The notes under the pieces were generated by a model. The model saw nothing but the letters and a program-made list of their open reading frames with translations. It did no database searches and had not been told where the DNA came from. Shown here piece after piece: positions 17,676-24,575 of a stretch of 47,983 nt of DNA. The first letter of the stretch is position 1. The number at the start of each line of letters is the position of its first letter. The stretch covers positions 16,422 through 64,404 of the forward strand of contig QHVM01000040.1 in assembly GCA_003223555.1 (NCBI GenBank), written 5' to 3'. The position numbers and the translations under genes are program-made. The stretch is from Acidobacteriota bacterium. Lineage in GTDB: Bacteria > Acidobacteriota > Vicinamibacteria > Fen-336.

Positions 17676-18106
17676 TCCTGAAGGACCTGGGCGGGGTGCT
17701 CGGCCGGCTTCACGGTGGCGTAGGCCTTCTTCACCCGGCCGTCGGCACCGATCAGGTAGCTGATCCGCCGGGCGCTGCCGGCCTTGGGGTCGTCGCAGGC
17801 CCCGTAGGCGAGGCCGATCTTGCGGTCGGTGTCGCACAGCAGCGGGAAGTTGTAGCTGAACTTGCGGGCGAAGGCGGCGTTGGCCTGGGGGGTGTCGAAG
17901 CTGATGCCGAGGATCTCGACTCCCTTCCTCGCGTAGTCGTCCTTGAGGTCGCGGAACCCGCAACCCTCCTTCGTTCAGCCCGGGGTGTCGGCCTTGGGGA
18001 AGAACCACAGGATGACCTCCTTCCCCCGGAAGTCCGAGAGCCGCACGGTGCGGCCCAGGTGGTCCTGGACCGCGAAGTCGGGGGCGACGTCGCCGGGCTT
18101 GAGCAT
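17669..18106 (-). CDS. Selenocysteine-containing peroxiredoxin (Bcp/PrxQ type), TGA read as Sec44
   Basis: Conceptual translation gives 145 residues if the in-frame TGA at 17977-17975 is read through. Before it comes MLKPGDVAPDFAVQDHLGRT, then VILWFFPKADTPG; after it TKEGCGFRDLKDDYARKGVE, ILGISFDTPQ, FPLLCDTDRKIGLAYGACDD and RRISYLIGADGRVKKAYATV. The TGA falls exactly on the peroxidatic Cys of the family motif TPGC-T, and the resolving Cys five residues later (C49) is present. The reading frame is unbroken on both sides. Enzymes of this family reduce hydroperoxides with thioredoxin as donor; Sec would raise reactivity. ATG 18106 has GGAGGT eight bases upstream. A nonsense mutation is the alternative, made less likely by the exact position and the downstream hairpin. 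Confidence 0.85.
17945..17968 (-). promoter_or_regulatory. Putative bacterial SECIS hairpin
   Basis: Six bases after the TGA, the mRNA can fold with GAGG (17968-17965) and UUGCG (17963-17959) pairing with CGCGA and CCUC (17953-17945), one G bulged. The apical loop is GGUUC. The loop begins 17 bases past the UGA. Bacterial SECIS elements lie inside the coding region at about this distance and usually carry a G-U-containing apical loop, as this one does. Confidence 0.6.
17975..17977 (-). other. Recoded UGA (selenocysteine codon)
   Basis: In-frame TGA at codon 44 of the peroxiredoxin, in the slot of the peroxidatic cysteine. A conventional gene caller stops here and leaves a 43-residue fragment, losing the 101 codons downstream. 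Confidence 0.8.
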
Positions 18107-18127
18107 CGCGCTTGACCTCCGCCGGCG

Positions 18128-18133
18128 ATTATA
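18128..18133 (-). promoter_or_regulatory. Putative -10 box of the peroxiredoxin gene
   Basis: A perfect TATAAT on the minus strand ends 21 bases upstream of the ATG at 18106. No good -35 hexamer is seen at the usual distance, so an activator or an alternative sigma factor may be involved. Confidence 0.4.
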
Positions 18134-18142
18134 GACGGGCGG

Positions 18143-18172
18143 TTGACGGGGAGGGCGGCCCGGATGTATTTT
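18143..18172 (+). promoter_or_regulatory. Putative promoter/operator of the SDR-RidA-MarR operon
   Basis: TTGACG (18143-18148), 18 bases, TATTTT (18167-18172), followed by AAGTTTAAAGG just before the ATG at 18186. The AT-rich stretch 18166-18184 is exceptional in this GC-rich window. The operon encodes a MarR regulator, and MarR operators are AT-rich imperfect palindromes, so this is the likeliest site for autoregulation. The operator part is inference. Confidence 0.4.
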
Positions 18173-18185
18173 AAGTTTAAAGGAT

Positions 18186-18962
18186 ATGGCGGGCCTGGCG
18201 GGCCGGCGGGCGCTGGTCACGGGAGGCGGGCGCGGCATCGGCCGCGCGGTGGCCCTGGACCTGGCCCGGGCGGGAGCGGCGGTGGCGGTGGCCGCCCGCA
18301 CCCGGGCCGACGTGGAGGCGGTGGCCGCGGAGGCCCGGCGGCTCGGCGCGCCGGCGGCGGCCCTGGTGGCCGACGTGACGCGTCCGGAGTCGGTGCGCGA
18401 GATGTTCGGCGCCGCTCGCGAAGCCCTGGGCCCCATCGACGTCCTGGTGTGCGGGGCGGGTGTCGCGCCCTCGGCCACCGTGGCCCGGACGACGGATGAG
18501 CAGTGGCGGGCCGCCCTCGACACCAACCTCTCCGGCTGCTTCTATTGCCTGCGGGAGGCCCTGGGGGCGATGGCCGGGCAGGGCTGGGGCCGGGTGGTGG
18601 CGGTCGCGTCGATCGCGGGCAAGACCGGCTATCCGTACGTCGGCGCCTACGCCGCCAGCAAGCACGGCGTCCTGGGCCTCGTGAAGTGCGCGGCGCTGGA
18701 GGTGGCCGGGCAGGGCGTGACGGTGAACGCGGTCTGCCCCGGGTACGTCGATACGCCGATGACCGACGTCTCGGTGGCCCGCCTCGCCGAGAAGACGGGC
18801 CACCCGCCAGGCGACGTCCGCCGGAGGCTGGAGGAGATGAGCCCGCAGAAGCGTCTCTTCACCGCCGAGGAGGTCTCGGCCCTCGTCCTCTTCCTGTGCG
18901 GCGAGCAGGCGCGCGGCATCACCGGCCAGGCCCTGAGCCTGGACGGGGGCACGCTGGTCTAG
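18186..18962 (+). CDS. SDR family NAD(P)-dependent dehydrogenase, probably 3-hydroxyacyl-CoA type
   Basis: 258 residues, a classical short-chain dehydrogenase. The cofactor loop is TGGGRGIG (12-19), and the catalytic residues are S142, Y155 and K159 in ASIAGKTGYPYVGAYAASKH. PGYVDTPMTD and ITGQALSLDGG are the expected C-terminal blocks. R38 in AARTR favours NADP(H), though this is not decisive. As first gene of an operon with an enoyl-CoA hydratase and an acyl-CoA dehydrogenase, it most likely oxidises a 3-hydroxyacyl-CoA intermediate. A FabG-like or 3-hydroxybutyrate dehydrogenase role cannot be excluded. AAAGGAT precedes the ATG closely. Confidence 0.9.
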   Translation: MAGLAGRRALVTGGGRGIGRAVALDLARAGAAVAVAARTRADVEAVAAEARRLGAPAAALVADVTRPESVREMFGAAREALGPIDVLVCGAGVAPSATVARTTDEQWRAALDTNLSGCFYCLREALGAMAGQGWGRVVAVASIAGKTGYPYVGAYAASKHGVLGLVKCAALEVAGQGVTVNAVCPGYVDTPMTDVSVARLAEKTGHPPGDVRRRLEEMSPQKRLFTAEEVSALVLFLCGEQARGITGQALSLDGGTLV

Positions 18963-18980
18963 AGCGGAGTTGCCTTTGTA

Positions 18981-19096
18981 CGCAGAGACCGCAGAGAGCG
19001 CCCAGAGACCGCAGAGGTATCAACAGAGCAAACCATTGGCCCAGATCTCTCTTCTCGTTTCTCTGCGGCCTTTGCGAATCCTCTGCGGCCTCTGCG
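18981..19096. repeat. Inverted CTCTGCG-type intergenic repeat
   Basis: The left arm (18981-19017) is made of CGCAGAGACCGCAGAG-like units and the right arm (19060-19096) of CTCTGCGGCCTCTGCG-like units. The arms are nearly complementary at their outer and inner ends, around a 42-base spacer, and could form a long hairpin. The same kind of CTCTGCG/CGCAGAG element occurs between genes in many unrelated GC-rich bacteria. It lies between the SDR and ridA genes and ends ten bases before the ridA start. Confidence 0.8.
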
Positions 19097-19106
19097 TTGA
19101 AAAGCA

Positions 19107-19499
19107 ATGACGCTCGTCGCGGTGAACCCGGAGTCGCTGGCCAAGCCCCGCGGCTACAGCCACGGGATGAAGGGGCAGGGCGAGGTGCTCTTCGTGGCCG
19201 GCCAGGTCGGCTGGGACCGCGGCGCGGTGCTGGTCTCGGAAGACCTGGTCGCGCAGTTCGCCCAGGCTCTCGACAACGTCCTCGACGTCGTGTGGGCGGC
19301 CGGAGGCTCGCCGGAGAACGTGGCCCGCCTGGTCCTCTACGTGACCGACAAGCGGGAGTACCGCGAGCGGGCCAAGGACATCGGCGCCGAGTACCGCCGG
19401 CGGATGGGCAAGCACTATCCGGCCATGGCCCTCGTGGAGGTGCGCTCGCTCCTGGAGGACGGGGCCAAGGTGGAGATCGAAGCGGTGGCGCTGCTGTGA
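19107..19499 (+). CDS. RidA family enamine/imine deaminase
   Basis: 130 residues of the RidA/YjgF/UK114 fold. Motifs are YSHGMKGQGEVLFVAGQVGW near the N-terminus, then ALDNVLDVVWAAGGSPENVA, RLVLYVTDKREY and YPAMALVEVRSLLEDGAKVE. In classical RidA the C-terminal Arg of the ...T-R/VEV... segment (here VEVRSLL) and a nearby Glu act on the substrate; R in VEVRSLL is present. The family hydrolyses reactive enamines and imines to ketone plus ammonia. Placement in an aromatic/acyl-CoA operon suggests a pathway enzyme that releases an amino group. The ATG lacks a clear Shine-Dalgarno because the upstream bases belong to the CTCTGCG repeat. Confidence 0.88.
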   Translation: MTLVAVNPESLAKPRGYSHGMKGQGEVLFVAGQVGWDRGAVLVSEDLVAQFAQALDNVLDVVWAAGGSPENVARLVLYVTDKREYRERAKDIGAEYRRRMGKHYPAMALVEVRSLLEDGAKVEIEAVALL

Positions 19500-19972
19500 G
19501 CCGTCGGGCCAGCCGGCCACGGCGGACACCTGCTCCGGCCGGCGGCGCGCTCGCGACGGCGGTCTGGGTGCGGCTGCTGAAGGCCCACGGCCTGGTGCTG
19601 AGGCAGGTGCGACGGCGCGTGCCCGAGGGGCTGACTCTTCCCCAGTTCGACGTCCTCATCCAGCTCCATCGGCGCGAAGAGGGCATGACGCCGGGCGAGC
19701 TGACCCGCGCCCTGCTCGTCACGGCGGGGAACGTCACCGGGATCGTGGGCCGGCTGGTGGCCATGGACCTGGCCGAGCGCCGTCCGGTGCCCGAGGACCG
19801 CCGCGCCGTCCGGGTGCGCCTGACGCCGCGCGGCCGCCGGCTCATGCGCCGCGCCATCCCGCGCCACCGGCGCGACCTCGACGCGCTCCTCTCCGGCGTC
19901 GTTCCCGCCGACCTGGCCCGACTGCGCGACCTGCTGGGCACGCTCGGCCGCGCCCTGGAGTCCCGGCCATGA
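19496..19972 (+). CDS. MarR family transcriptional regulator
   Basis: 158 residues starting at the GTG that overlaps the ridA stop (GTGA). The winged helix-turn-helix is clear: LTLPQFDVLIQLHRREEGMT, then PGELTRALLVTAGNVTGIVG (recognition helix) and the wing RRPVPEDRRAVRVRLTPRG. MarR proteins in aromatic-acid operons usually repress until an aryl-CoA binds. This one sits inside the operon it most likely controls, so its target is probably the AT-rich promoter before the SDR gene. Its stop overlaps the next start (ATGA). Confidence 0.9.
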   Translation: MSRRASRPRRTPAPAGGALATAVWVRLLKAHGLVLRQVRRRVPEGLTLPQFDVLIQLHRREEGMTPGELTRALLVTAGNVTGIVGRLVAMDLAERRPVPEDRRAVRVRLTPRGRRLMRRAIPRHRRDLDALLSGVVPADLARLRDLLGTLGRALESRP

Positions 19973-20769
19973 GCCCTCGCTCCTTCCGCTACGAGGAAGA
20001 CGGCCCGGTGGCGAGGATCACCCTCGACCGGCCCGAGGTCCTCAACGCCCTCACCTTCGAGGTGTACCGGGAGCTGACCGACACCTTCCGCGCCCTGGCC
20101 GGCCGGAAGCCGGTGCGGGTCGCGGTCATCACGGGCCGCGGCCGGGCGTTTTGCACCGGCGGGGACGTCAAGGAGATCATCGGCGAGCTGCTGAAGTACG
20201 ACCGCCTGCGGCTCGAGGCCTTCACGCGCCTCACTTGCGACCTCATCCGGGCCATGCGCGGCCTGCCCCAGCCGATCGTCGCGTCGCTGAACGGGCCGGC
20301 GGCGGGGGCGGGCGCCGCGATCGCCCTCGCCGCCGACTTCCGCGTCGCCGCCGACACCGCCCGCATCGCTTTCCTCTTCGTGAAGGTGGGCCTCTCCGGC
20401 GCGGACATGGGCGCGGCCCACCTCCTCCCGCGGCTGGTGGGCCTGGGGCGGGCGACCGAGCTGCTCATGACCGGCGAGTTCGTCGAGGCGGCCGAGGCGC
20501 TGCGCATCGGGCTCTACCATCGCGTGGCGCCTCCCGACCGGCTGGAGGCGGAGACGGCCGAGCTGGCGGGCCGCCTGGCCCGCGGGCCGGCGGCCGGCCT
20601 GGCCGCCACCAAGGACGCCCTCGACCGCGAGGTGCCCATGAGCCTCGAGACCGCCCTCGACCACGAGGCGGCGGTGCAGGCGGCGCTCATGGAGGGGCCC
20701 GACTTCCGGGAGGGCTTCGCCGCCTTCATGGCCCGGCGCCCGCCCCGCTTCGACGGCGCGCCGGAATGA
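19969..20769 (+). CDS. Enoyl-CoA hydratase/isomerase family protein
   Basis: 266 residues of the crotonase fold. VARITLDRPEVLNALTFEVY is the N-terminal block. The two oxyanion-hole regions are GRGRAFCTGGDVKEI and SLNGPAAGAGAAIALAADFR. LPRLVGLGRATELLMTGEFV follows. A Glu is found in the region where hydratases have their first catalytic Glu, but assignment without alignment is uncertain. The family hydrates or isomerises 2-enoyl-CoA, and in this operon could act on a ring-derived acyl-CoA. It overlaps the marR stop by four bases and is followed by a 46-base gap. Confidence 0.9.
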   Translation: MSPRSFRYEEDGPVARITLDRPEVLNALTFEVYRELTDTFRALAGRKPVRVAVITGRGRAFCTGGDVKEIIGELLKYDRLRLEAFTRLTCDLIRAMRGLPQPIVASLNGPAAGAGAAIALAADFRVAADTARIAFLFVKVGLSGADMGAAHLLPRLVGLGRATELLMTGEFVEAAEALRIGLYHRVAPPDRLEAETAELAGRLARGPAAGLAATKDALDREVPMSLETALDHEAAVQAALMEGPDFREGFAAFMARRPPRFDGAPE

Positions 20770-20815
20770 GCAATCGGCAAACGCCGTTGGAGCGCCCGCA
20801 AGGCGCCGCGTTTAG

Positions 20816-21946
20816 ATGACAAAGAGCGCGTTCCTCGAAGAGCGCCACCTCAAGCTGGCCGAGCGCGTGCGCGCCTTCGGCGACAAGCGCCTGCGGGCGG
20901 CGCTCCGGGACGAGGCCGACCCCGCCGGCCGCACGCGCGAGCTCGTCCTCCAGCTCGCCGAGGAGAACCTCCTCGTCGTGGCGGTGGCCCCTCCCTGGGG
21001 CGCCATGGACCTTCGCTCGGTGGTCGTGGTCCGCGAGACGCTGGCCTACTTCTCCTCGCTCGCCGATACCGCTTTCGCCATGCAGGGCCTGGGCTCGTAC
21101 GCGCTCGGCCTCGTCGGCACCGACGTGCAGAAGAAGCGCTGGCTGCCGGCGGTGGCCCGGGGCGAGGTGCTGGCCGCCTTCGCCGTGACCGAGCCCGAGG
21201 CCGGCTCCGACCTGGCCGCCGTCCGCACGCGCGCCCGCCCCGACGGCCTCGTCTGGCGGCTGCGCGGCGTGAAGACCCTGATCTCCAATGCCGGCATCGC
21301 CGGGCTCTATACCGTGCTTGCCCGCAGCGCCGACGGCGACGACCATCACGGCTTGTCACTGTTCCTGGTCGACGCCGAAGCCCCTGGCCTGGTCGTCAAG
21401 CCGCTGGAGGCGATCGCCCCCCACCCGCTCGGCGAGGTCCGCTTCGAGGCCACGCCGGCGGTGCTCCTCGGCGCGGAGGGCAAGGGCTTCGGGCTCGCCC
21501 TGGCCACCCTCGACGCGTTCCGGCCCAGCGTGGGGGCGGCGGCCTGCGGCTTCGCCGCCCGCGCATTCGACGAGGCGCTGCGGTGGGCCCAGGCGCGGCG
21601 CCAGTTCGGCCACCGGCTGGCCGAGTTCCAGGCCGTGCAGATGGCGCTGGCCGAGATGTACGTGGACCTCGAGGCGGCCCGTCTGCTCGTGCATCGGGCG
21701 GCATGGCTCAGGGACAACGGCGCCGAGCGCATCACGCGGGAAGGCGCCATGGCCAAGCTGGCCGCCACCGAGATGGCCCAGCGGGTCGTGGACCGCTCGG
21801 TGCAGATCCACGGCGGGCAGGGCGTCATGCGGGGGGCCACCGTGGAGCGGCTCTACCGGGAAGTCCGCTCGCTGCGCATCTACGAAGGCACCAGCGAGAT
21901 CCAGAAGCTGGTGATCGCCCGGGACATCCTGAAGGACACTCGATGA
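20816..21946 (+). CDS. Acyl-CoA dehydrogenase
   Basis: 376 residues, normal for the family. FAVTEPEAGSDLAAVRT is the FAD-binding segment, GFGLALATLDAFRPSVGAAA is the mid-domain helix, and WAQARRQFGHRLAEFQAVQ and QIHGGQGVMRG are the usual C-terminal motifs. The catalytic base is in IYEGTSEIQ near the C-terminus. The enzyme introduces a 2,3 double bond in an acyl-CoA and passes electrons to ETF. Neighbouring genes point to an alicyclic or aromatic-derived acyl-CoA more than to fatty acids. No Shine-Dalgarno is seen before the ATG, and its stop overlaps the following start (ATGA). Confidence 0.93.
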   Translation: MTKSAFLEERHLKLAERVRAFGDKRLRAALRDEADPAGRTRELVLQLAEENLLVVAVAPPWGAMDLRSVVVVRETLAYFSSLADTAFAMQGLGSYALGLVGTDVQKKRWLPAVARGEVLAAFAVTEPEAGSDLAAVRTRARPDGLVWRLRGVKTLISNAGIAGLYTVLARSADGDDHHGLSLFLVDAEAPGLVVKPLEAIAPHPLGEVRFEATPAVLLGAEGKGFGLALATLDAFRPSVGAAACGFAARAFDEALRWAQARRQFGHRLAEFQAVQMALAEMYVDLEAARLLVHRAAWLRDNGAERITREGAMAKLAATEMAQRVVDRSVQIHGGQGVMRGATVERLYREVRSLRIYEGTSEIQKLVIARDILKDTR

Positions 21947-22656
21947 GATCCGGAGACGTCCTCCGCGAGGAGGAGATGAGCCCCGAGTACCGCCGCATGG
22001 TGGTGCAGATGATGGAGAGCCAGGCCTACCGCGAGCTGGCCGCCGCCCACATGTTCGGCTATGGCCTGCGCTTCGTGCCCGACAAGTGGATGAAGTTCAT
22101 GGTCTGGCACATCCAGGAGGAGACCGAGCACTACCAGGCGGTATCGAAGATGTACCGCGACTTCACGAAGGAGGAGGTCGAGCCGCGGGTCCGCGAGCGG
22201 CTGGCCGACAAACCCGTGCCCTTCGCGGAGAGCTGGTTCGAGCTGGCCATGGCCCAGTTCCTCTACGACCGGGGCGGCTTCTGGCAGCTCAAGGAATACG
22301 AGGAGTGCTCGTTCGTGCCCTACCGGGGCGTGATCCAGAAGATCGTGAAGGAGGAAGCGGGCCACCAGGACCTGGGTGAGAAGATCGTGGTGGAGCTGTG
22401 CCGGTCGGGCGATCACGAGGACGTGAAGCAGGCCCTGTTCCAGAAATGGCTACGCATCGGTCTGCTGTCCTTCGGGCGCCCCGGGACGCCCGGCAACCGT
22501 TTCGCCATCGAGCACGGCCTGAAGAAGCGCGACTCCGGGGAGTGCATGAAGGACTTCATCGAGGACATCCGGCCGTCGGTCCGTGACGCGGGCCTGCGTT
22601 TTCCCCGACCGGCATCGTTGAAGATGGAACTACCGGACGACATCGACTGGAGCTGA
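21943..22656 (+). CDS. PaaA-like ferritin-fold diiron protein (phenylacetyl-CoA epoxidase family)
   Basis: 237 residues. Two ExxH motifs of a diiron four-helix bundle are visible: E60-T-E-H63 in QEETEHYQ and E138-A-G-H141 in KEEAGHQD. E31 in RELAAAHMFG and a Glu in LKEYEE (about 118-121) are suitable extra ligands. This is the arrangement of the PaaA/PaaC group that epoxidises the ring of aryl-CoA esters. No PaaB/C/E partners are present beside it, so the redox partner and substrate are unknown. The start overlaps the acyl-CoA dehydrogenase stop (ATGA). Confidence 0.8.
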   Translation: MRSGDVLREEEMSPEYRRMVVQMMESQAYRELAAAHMFGYGLRFVPDKWMKFMVWHIQEETEHYQAVSKMYRDFTKEEVEPRVRERLADKPVPFAESWFELAMAQFLYDRGGFWQLKEYEECSFVPYRGVIQKIVKEEAGHQDLGEKIVVELCRSGDHEDVKQALFQKWLRIGLLSFGRPGTPGNRFAIEHGLKKRDSGECMKDFIEDIRPSVRDAGLRFPRPASLKMELPDDIDWS

Positions 22657-22657
22657 C

Positions 22658-23134
22658 ATGGGACGAATCGTGGAGCTGTGCGGTGAGGTCGCGTCGGAGT
22701 CGGAAGAAGGGCCGGAAGGGCTCGTGCTTCCCCCCGAGGCGTGGGAGCGACTGCGGGCGGAGTGGGAGGAGCAGGACATCGAGGACGCCCTCGCCCTCGT
22801 CCAGGACAGCCTCATGCAATCGGAGCTGGTGGAGGCGGCCGACAGCCTCAGTGCGCGGCTCCTCGACCTGCTGGGGACCTTCGGCGAGACGCCGGCGTTC
22901 CGCCGGGCCGAGGCCGGCCAGGCGGTCTTGAGCCTGGAGGTGATCGGACAGCTCGCCCGGCGGGTGGCGCGGCTGGAAGAGGTCCTGGAGTCCTACCGCG
23001 AGGGGACACCGCCGGACCGGCGCGGCTTCGAGGCGCTGCGGCGGCGCCTGGCCGACCAGGGGATCGAGGAGGAGATGGAGCAGGGGAGGACCGCGCAGGC
23101 AACCATGCCCGACGACGAAGACGAAGGCGAGTGA
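22658..23134 (+). CDS. Small acidic helical protein, unknown function
   Basis: 158 residues, very rich in Glu and Asp, with a predicted all-helical make-up. Stretches such as QSELVEAADSLSARLLDLLG and VIGQLARRVARLEEVLESYR look amphipathic or coiled-coil. It ends in MPDDEDEGE. It starts one base after the PaaA-like gene stop, and its stop overlaps the next GTG, so it is firmly part of the operon. No family is recognised. It could be an accessory or assembly factor for the diiron protein upstream or the Fe-S flavoenzyme downstream; that is a guess from position. Confidence 0.75.
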   Translation: MGRIVELCGEVASESEEGPEGLVLPPEAWERLRAEWEEQDIEDALALVQDSLMQSELVEAADSLSARLLDLLGTFGETPAFRRAEAGQAVLSLEVIGQLARRVARLEEVLESYREGTPPDRRGFEALRRRLADQGIEEEMEQGRTAQATMPDDEDEGE

Positions 23135-24540
23135 ATCCGCAGGGGGCGCAGCGAAGCCGTTCCCGGTTGTTCCAGCCGTTCCCGATCGGCAAGGGCGGGC
23201 TGGTCCTCCCGAACCGCATCTGGCTGCCGGCGATGGTGACGTGGCGCGGCACCGAGGACGGCTTCGTGACGCCGTCGGTGCGCGAGATCTACCTCCGCTA
23301 CGCGCTCGGCGGGGCGGGCATGATCGTCCTCGAGGCGACCGGCATCCGCGACATCGCCAGCGGCCCCCTGCTCCGGCTGTCCCACGACCGCTTCGTGCCA
23401 GGGCTGAAGGCGCTGCGCGACGAGATGCGTGCCGTCTCCGATTCGGTCGTCATCCCCCAGATCATCGACTTTCTCAAGATCGCCACCCGCAAGCCCACCC
23501 GGGTGTTCATGGAGGACGCGTTCCGGCGCGGGCTGCTCGCGGAGAGCGTCCTCGGCCTGAGCGAGGCCCAGTTCGAGGCGGCCCTGCCCCGCTACCTGCC
23601 GAGCCCGCGCCACCAGCGCGACTTCTTCTACGGTTACCGGCAGACGATCGAGGACCTCTCCCTCGACGAGATCCGCCGGATCCCGGGCTGGTTCGCCTCC
23701 GCGGCCCGCCGGGCCCAGGCCGCCGGCTTCGACGGCGTCGAGCTGCACTTCGCCCACGCGTACACGATGGCCGCGTTCCTTTCCGTGACCAACGCGCGGA
23801 CCGACCGGTACGGGGGGAGCTTCGAGAACCGGATGCGCCTGCCGCTCGAGGTCGTGCGCGCAGTGCGGGAGGAGGTGGGTCGCGACCCCCTCGTCGGCTG
23901 CCGCTACCTCGGCTCGGAGGACATCCTCGGCGCGGACGGCGCCATCCATGGCAACACCCTCGAGGACGCCCAGGCGATCGGCGTCGAGCTGGCCCGCGCC
24001 GGCCTGGATTTCCTCTCCATCTCCCGGGGGGGAAAGTTCGAGGACGCCAAGCAGCCCCCAGTGGGCGAGGCCATGTATCCCTACACGGGCCACAGCGGCC
24101 ACACCTGCATCCCGCGAGGCAAGAGCGATCCCGTCGGCGTCAACGTCCCGTTGGCGGCGGGCATCCGGCAGGCGGTGCGCGCGGCCGGCCTGACGACGCC
24201 GGTCGTCACGTCCGGCAAGATCATTGCCTTCGATCAGGCGGAGTCGATCCTCCAGGAAGGCCGGGCCGACCTCGTCGGGATGGCACGGGCTCTCCTCGCC
24301 GATCCCGACCTGCCCCGCAAGTGGCGGGCCGGGTCCGATGCCGACCTGCGGGCGTGCGTTTTCTGCCCGTTTTGCGAGGAGGAAGACCAGCGCCACCGCG
24401 TGGTGACTTGCACGCTCTGGCCCAAGGGCCCTGACGGCGGTCGCTCCCGGCTCACGCCGGGCGTTTGGCGTCCCGATGCGCCTTGGAACTCCAGGCACGT
24501 CTTCAGCTTCGCCGATGCGACGCGCGTCACTACCGCCTGA
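23131..24540 (+). CDS. NADH:flavin oxidoreductase/old-yellow-enzyme with [4Fe-4S] motif (2,4-dienoyl-CoA reductase-like)
   Basis: 469 residues from the GTG that overlaps the previous stop. The barrel carries the OYE signature GFDGVELHFAHAYTMAAFLS, NARTDRYGGSFENRMRLPLE and, near the end, TSGKIIAFDQAESIL and GRADLVGMARALLADPDLP. A cysteine cluster CVFCPFC followed after 11 residues by another Cys matches the [4Fe-4S] ligands of 2,4-dienoyl-CoA reductase-type enzymes. The second FAD/NAD domain of FadH is absent. The enzyme should use FMN to reduce conjugated C=C bonds of a CoA ester, fitting a ring-reduction or dienoyl step. The last 25 residues have no recognisable motif. Confidence 0.88.
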   Translation: MNPQGAQRSRSRLFQPFPIGKGGLVLPNRIWLPAMVTWRGTEDGFVTPSVREIYLRYALGGAGMIVLEATGIRDIASGPLLRLSHDRFVPGLKALRDEMRAVSDSVVIPQIIDFLKIATRKPTRVFMEDAFRRGLLAESVLGLSEAQFEAALPRYLPSPRHQRDFFYGYRQTIEDLSLDEIRRIPGWFASAARRAQAAGFDGVELHFAHAYTMAAFLSVTNARTDRYGGSFENRMRLPLEVVRAVREEVGRDPLVGCRYLGSEDILGADGAIHGNTLEDAQAIGVELARAGLDFLSISRGGKFEDAKQPPVGEAMYPYTGHSGHTCIPRGKSDPVGVNVPLAAGIRQAVRAAGLTTPVVTSGKIIAFDQAESILQEGRADLVGMARALLADPDLPRKWRAGSDADLRACVFCPFCEEEDQRHRVVTCTLWPKGPDGGRSRLTPGVWRPDAPWNSRHVFSFADATRVTTA

Positions 24541-24575
24541 GCGACGCCTTTGTCGCCGCGGAGAGGCCCCCTAGA

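Noticed and set aside
17565-18008. Minus-strand frame of about 147 codons overlapping the peroxiredoxin
   Set aside because: It is an Arg/Pro-rich out-of-frame shadow; the genuine peroxiredoxin frame, broken only by the TGA, has clear family motifs.
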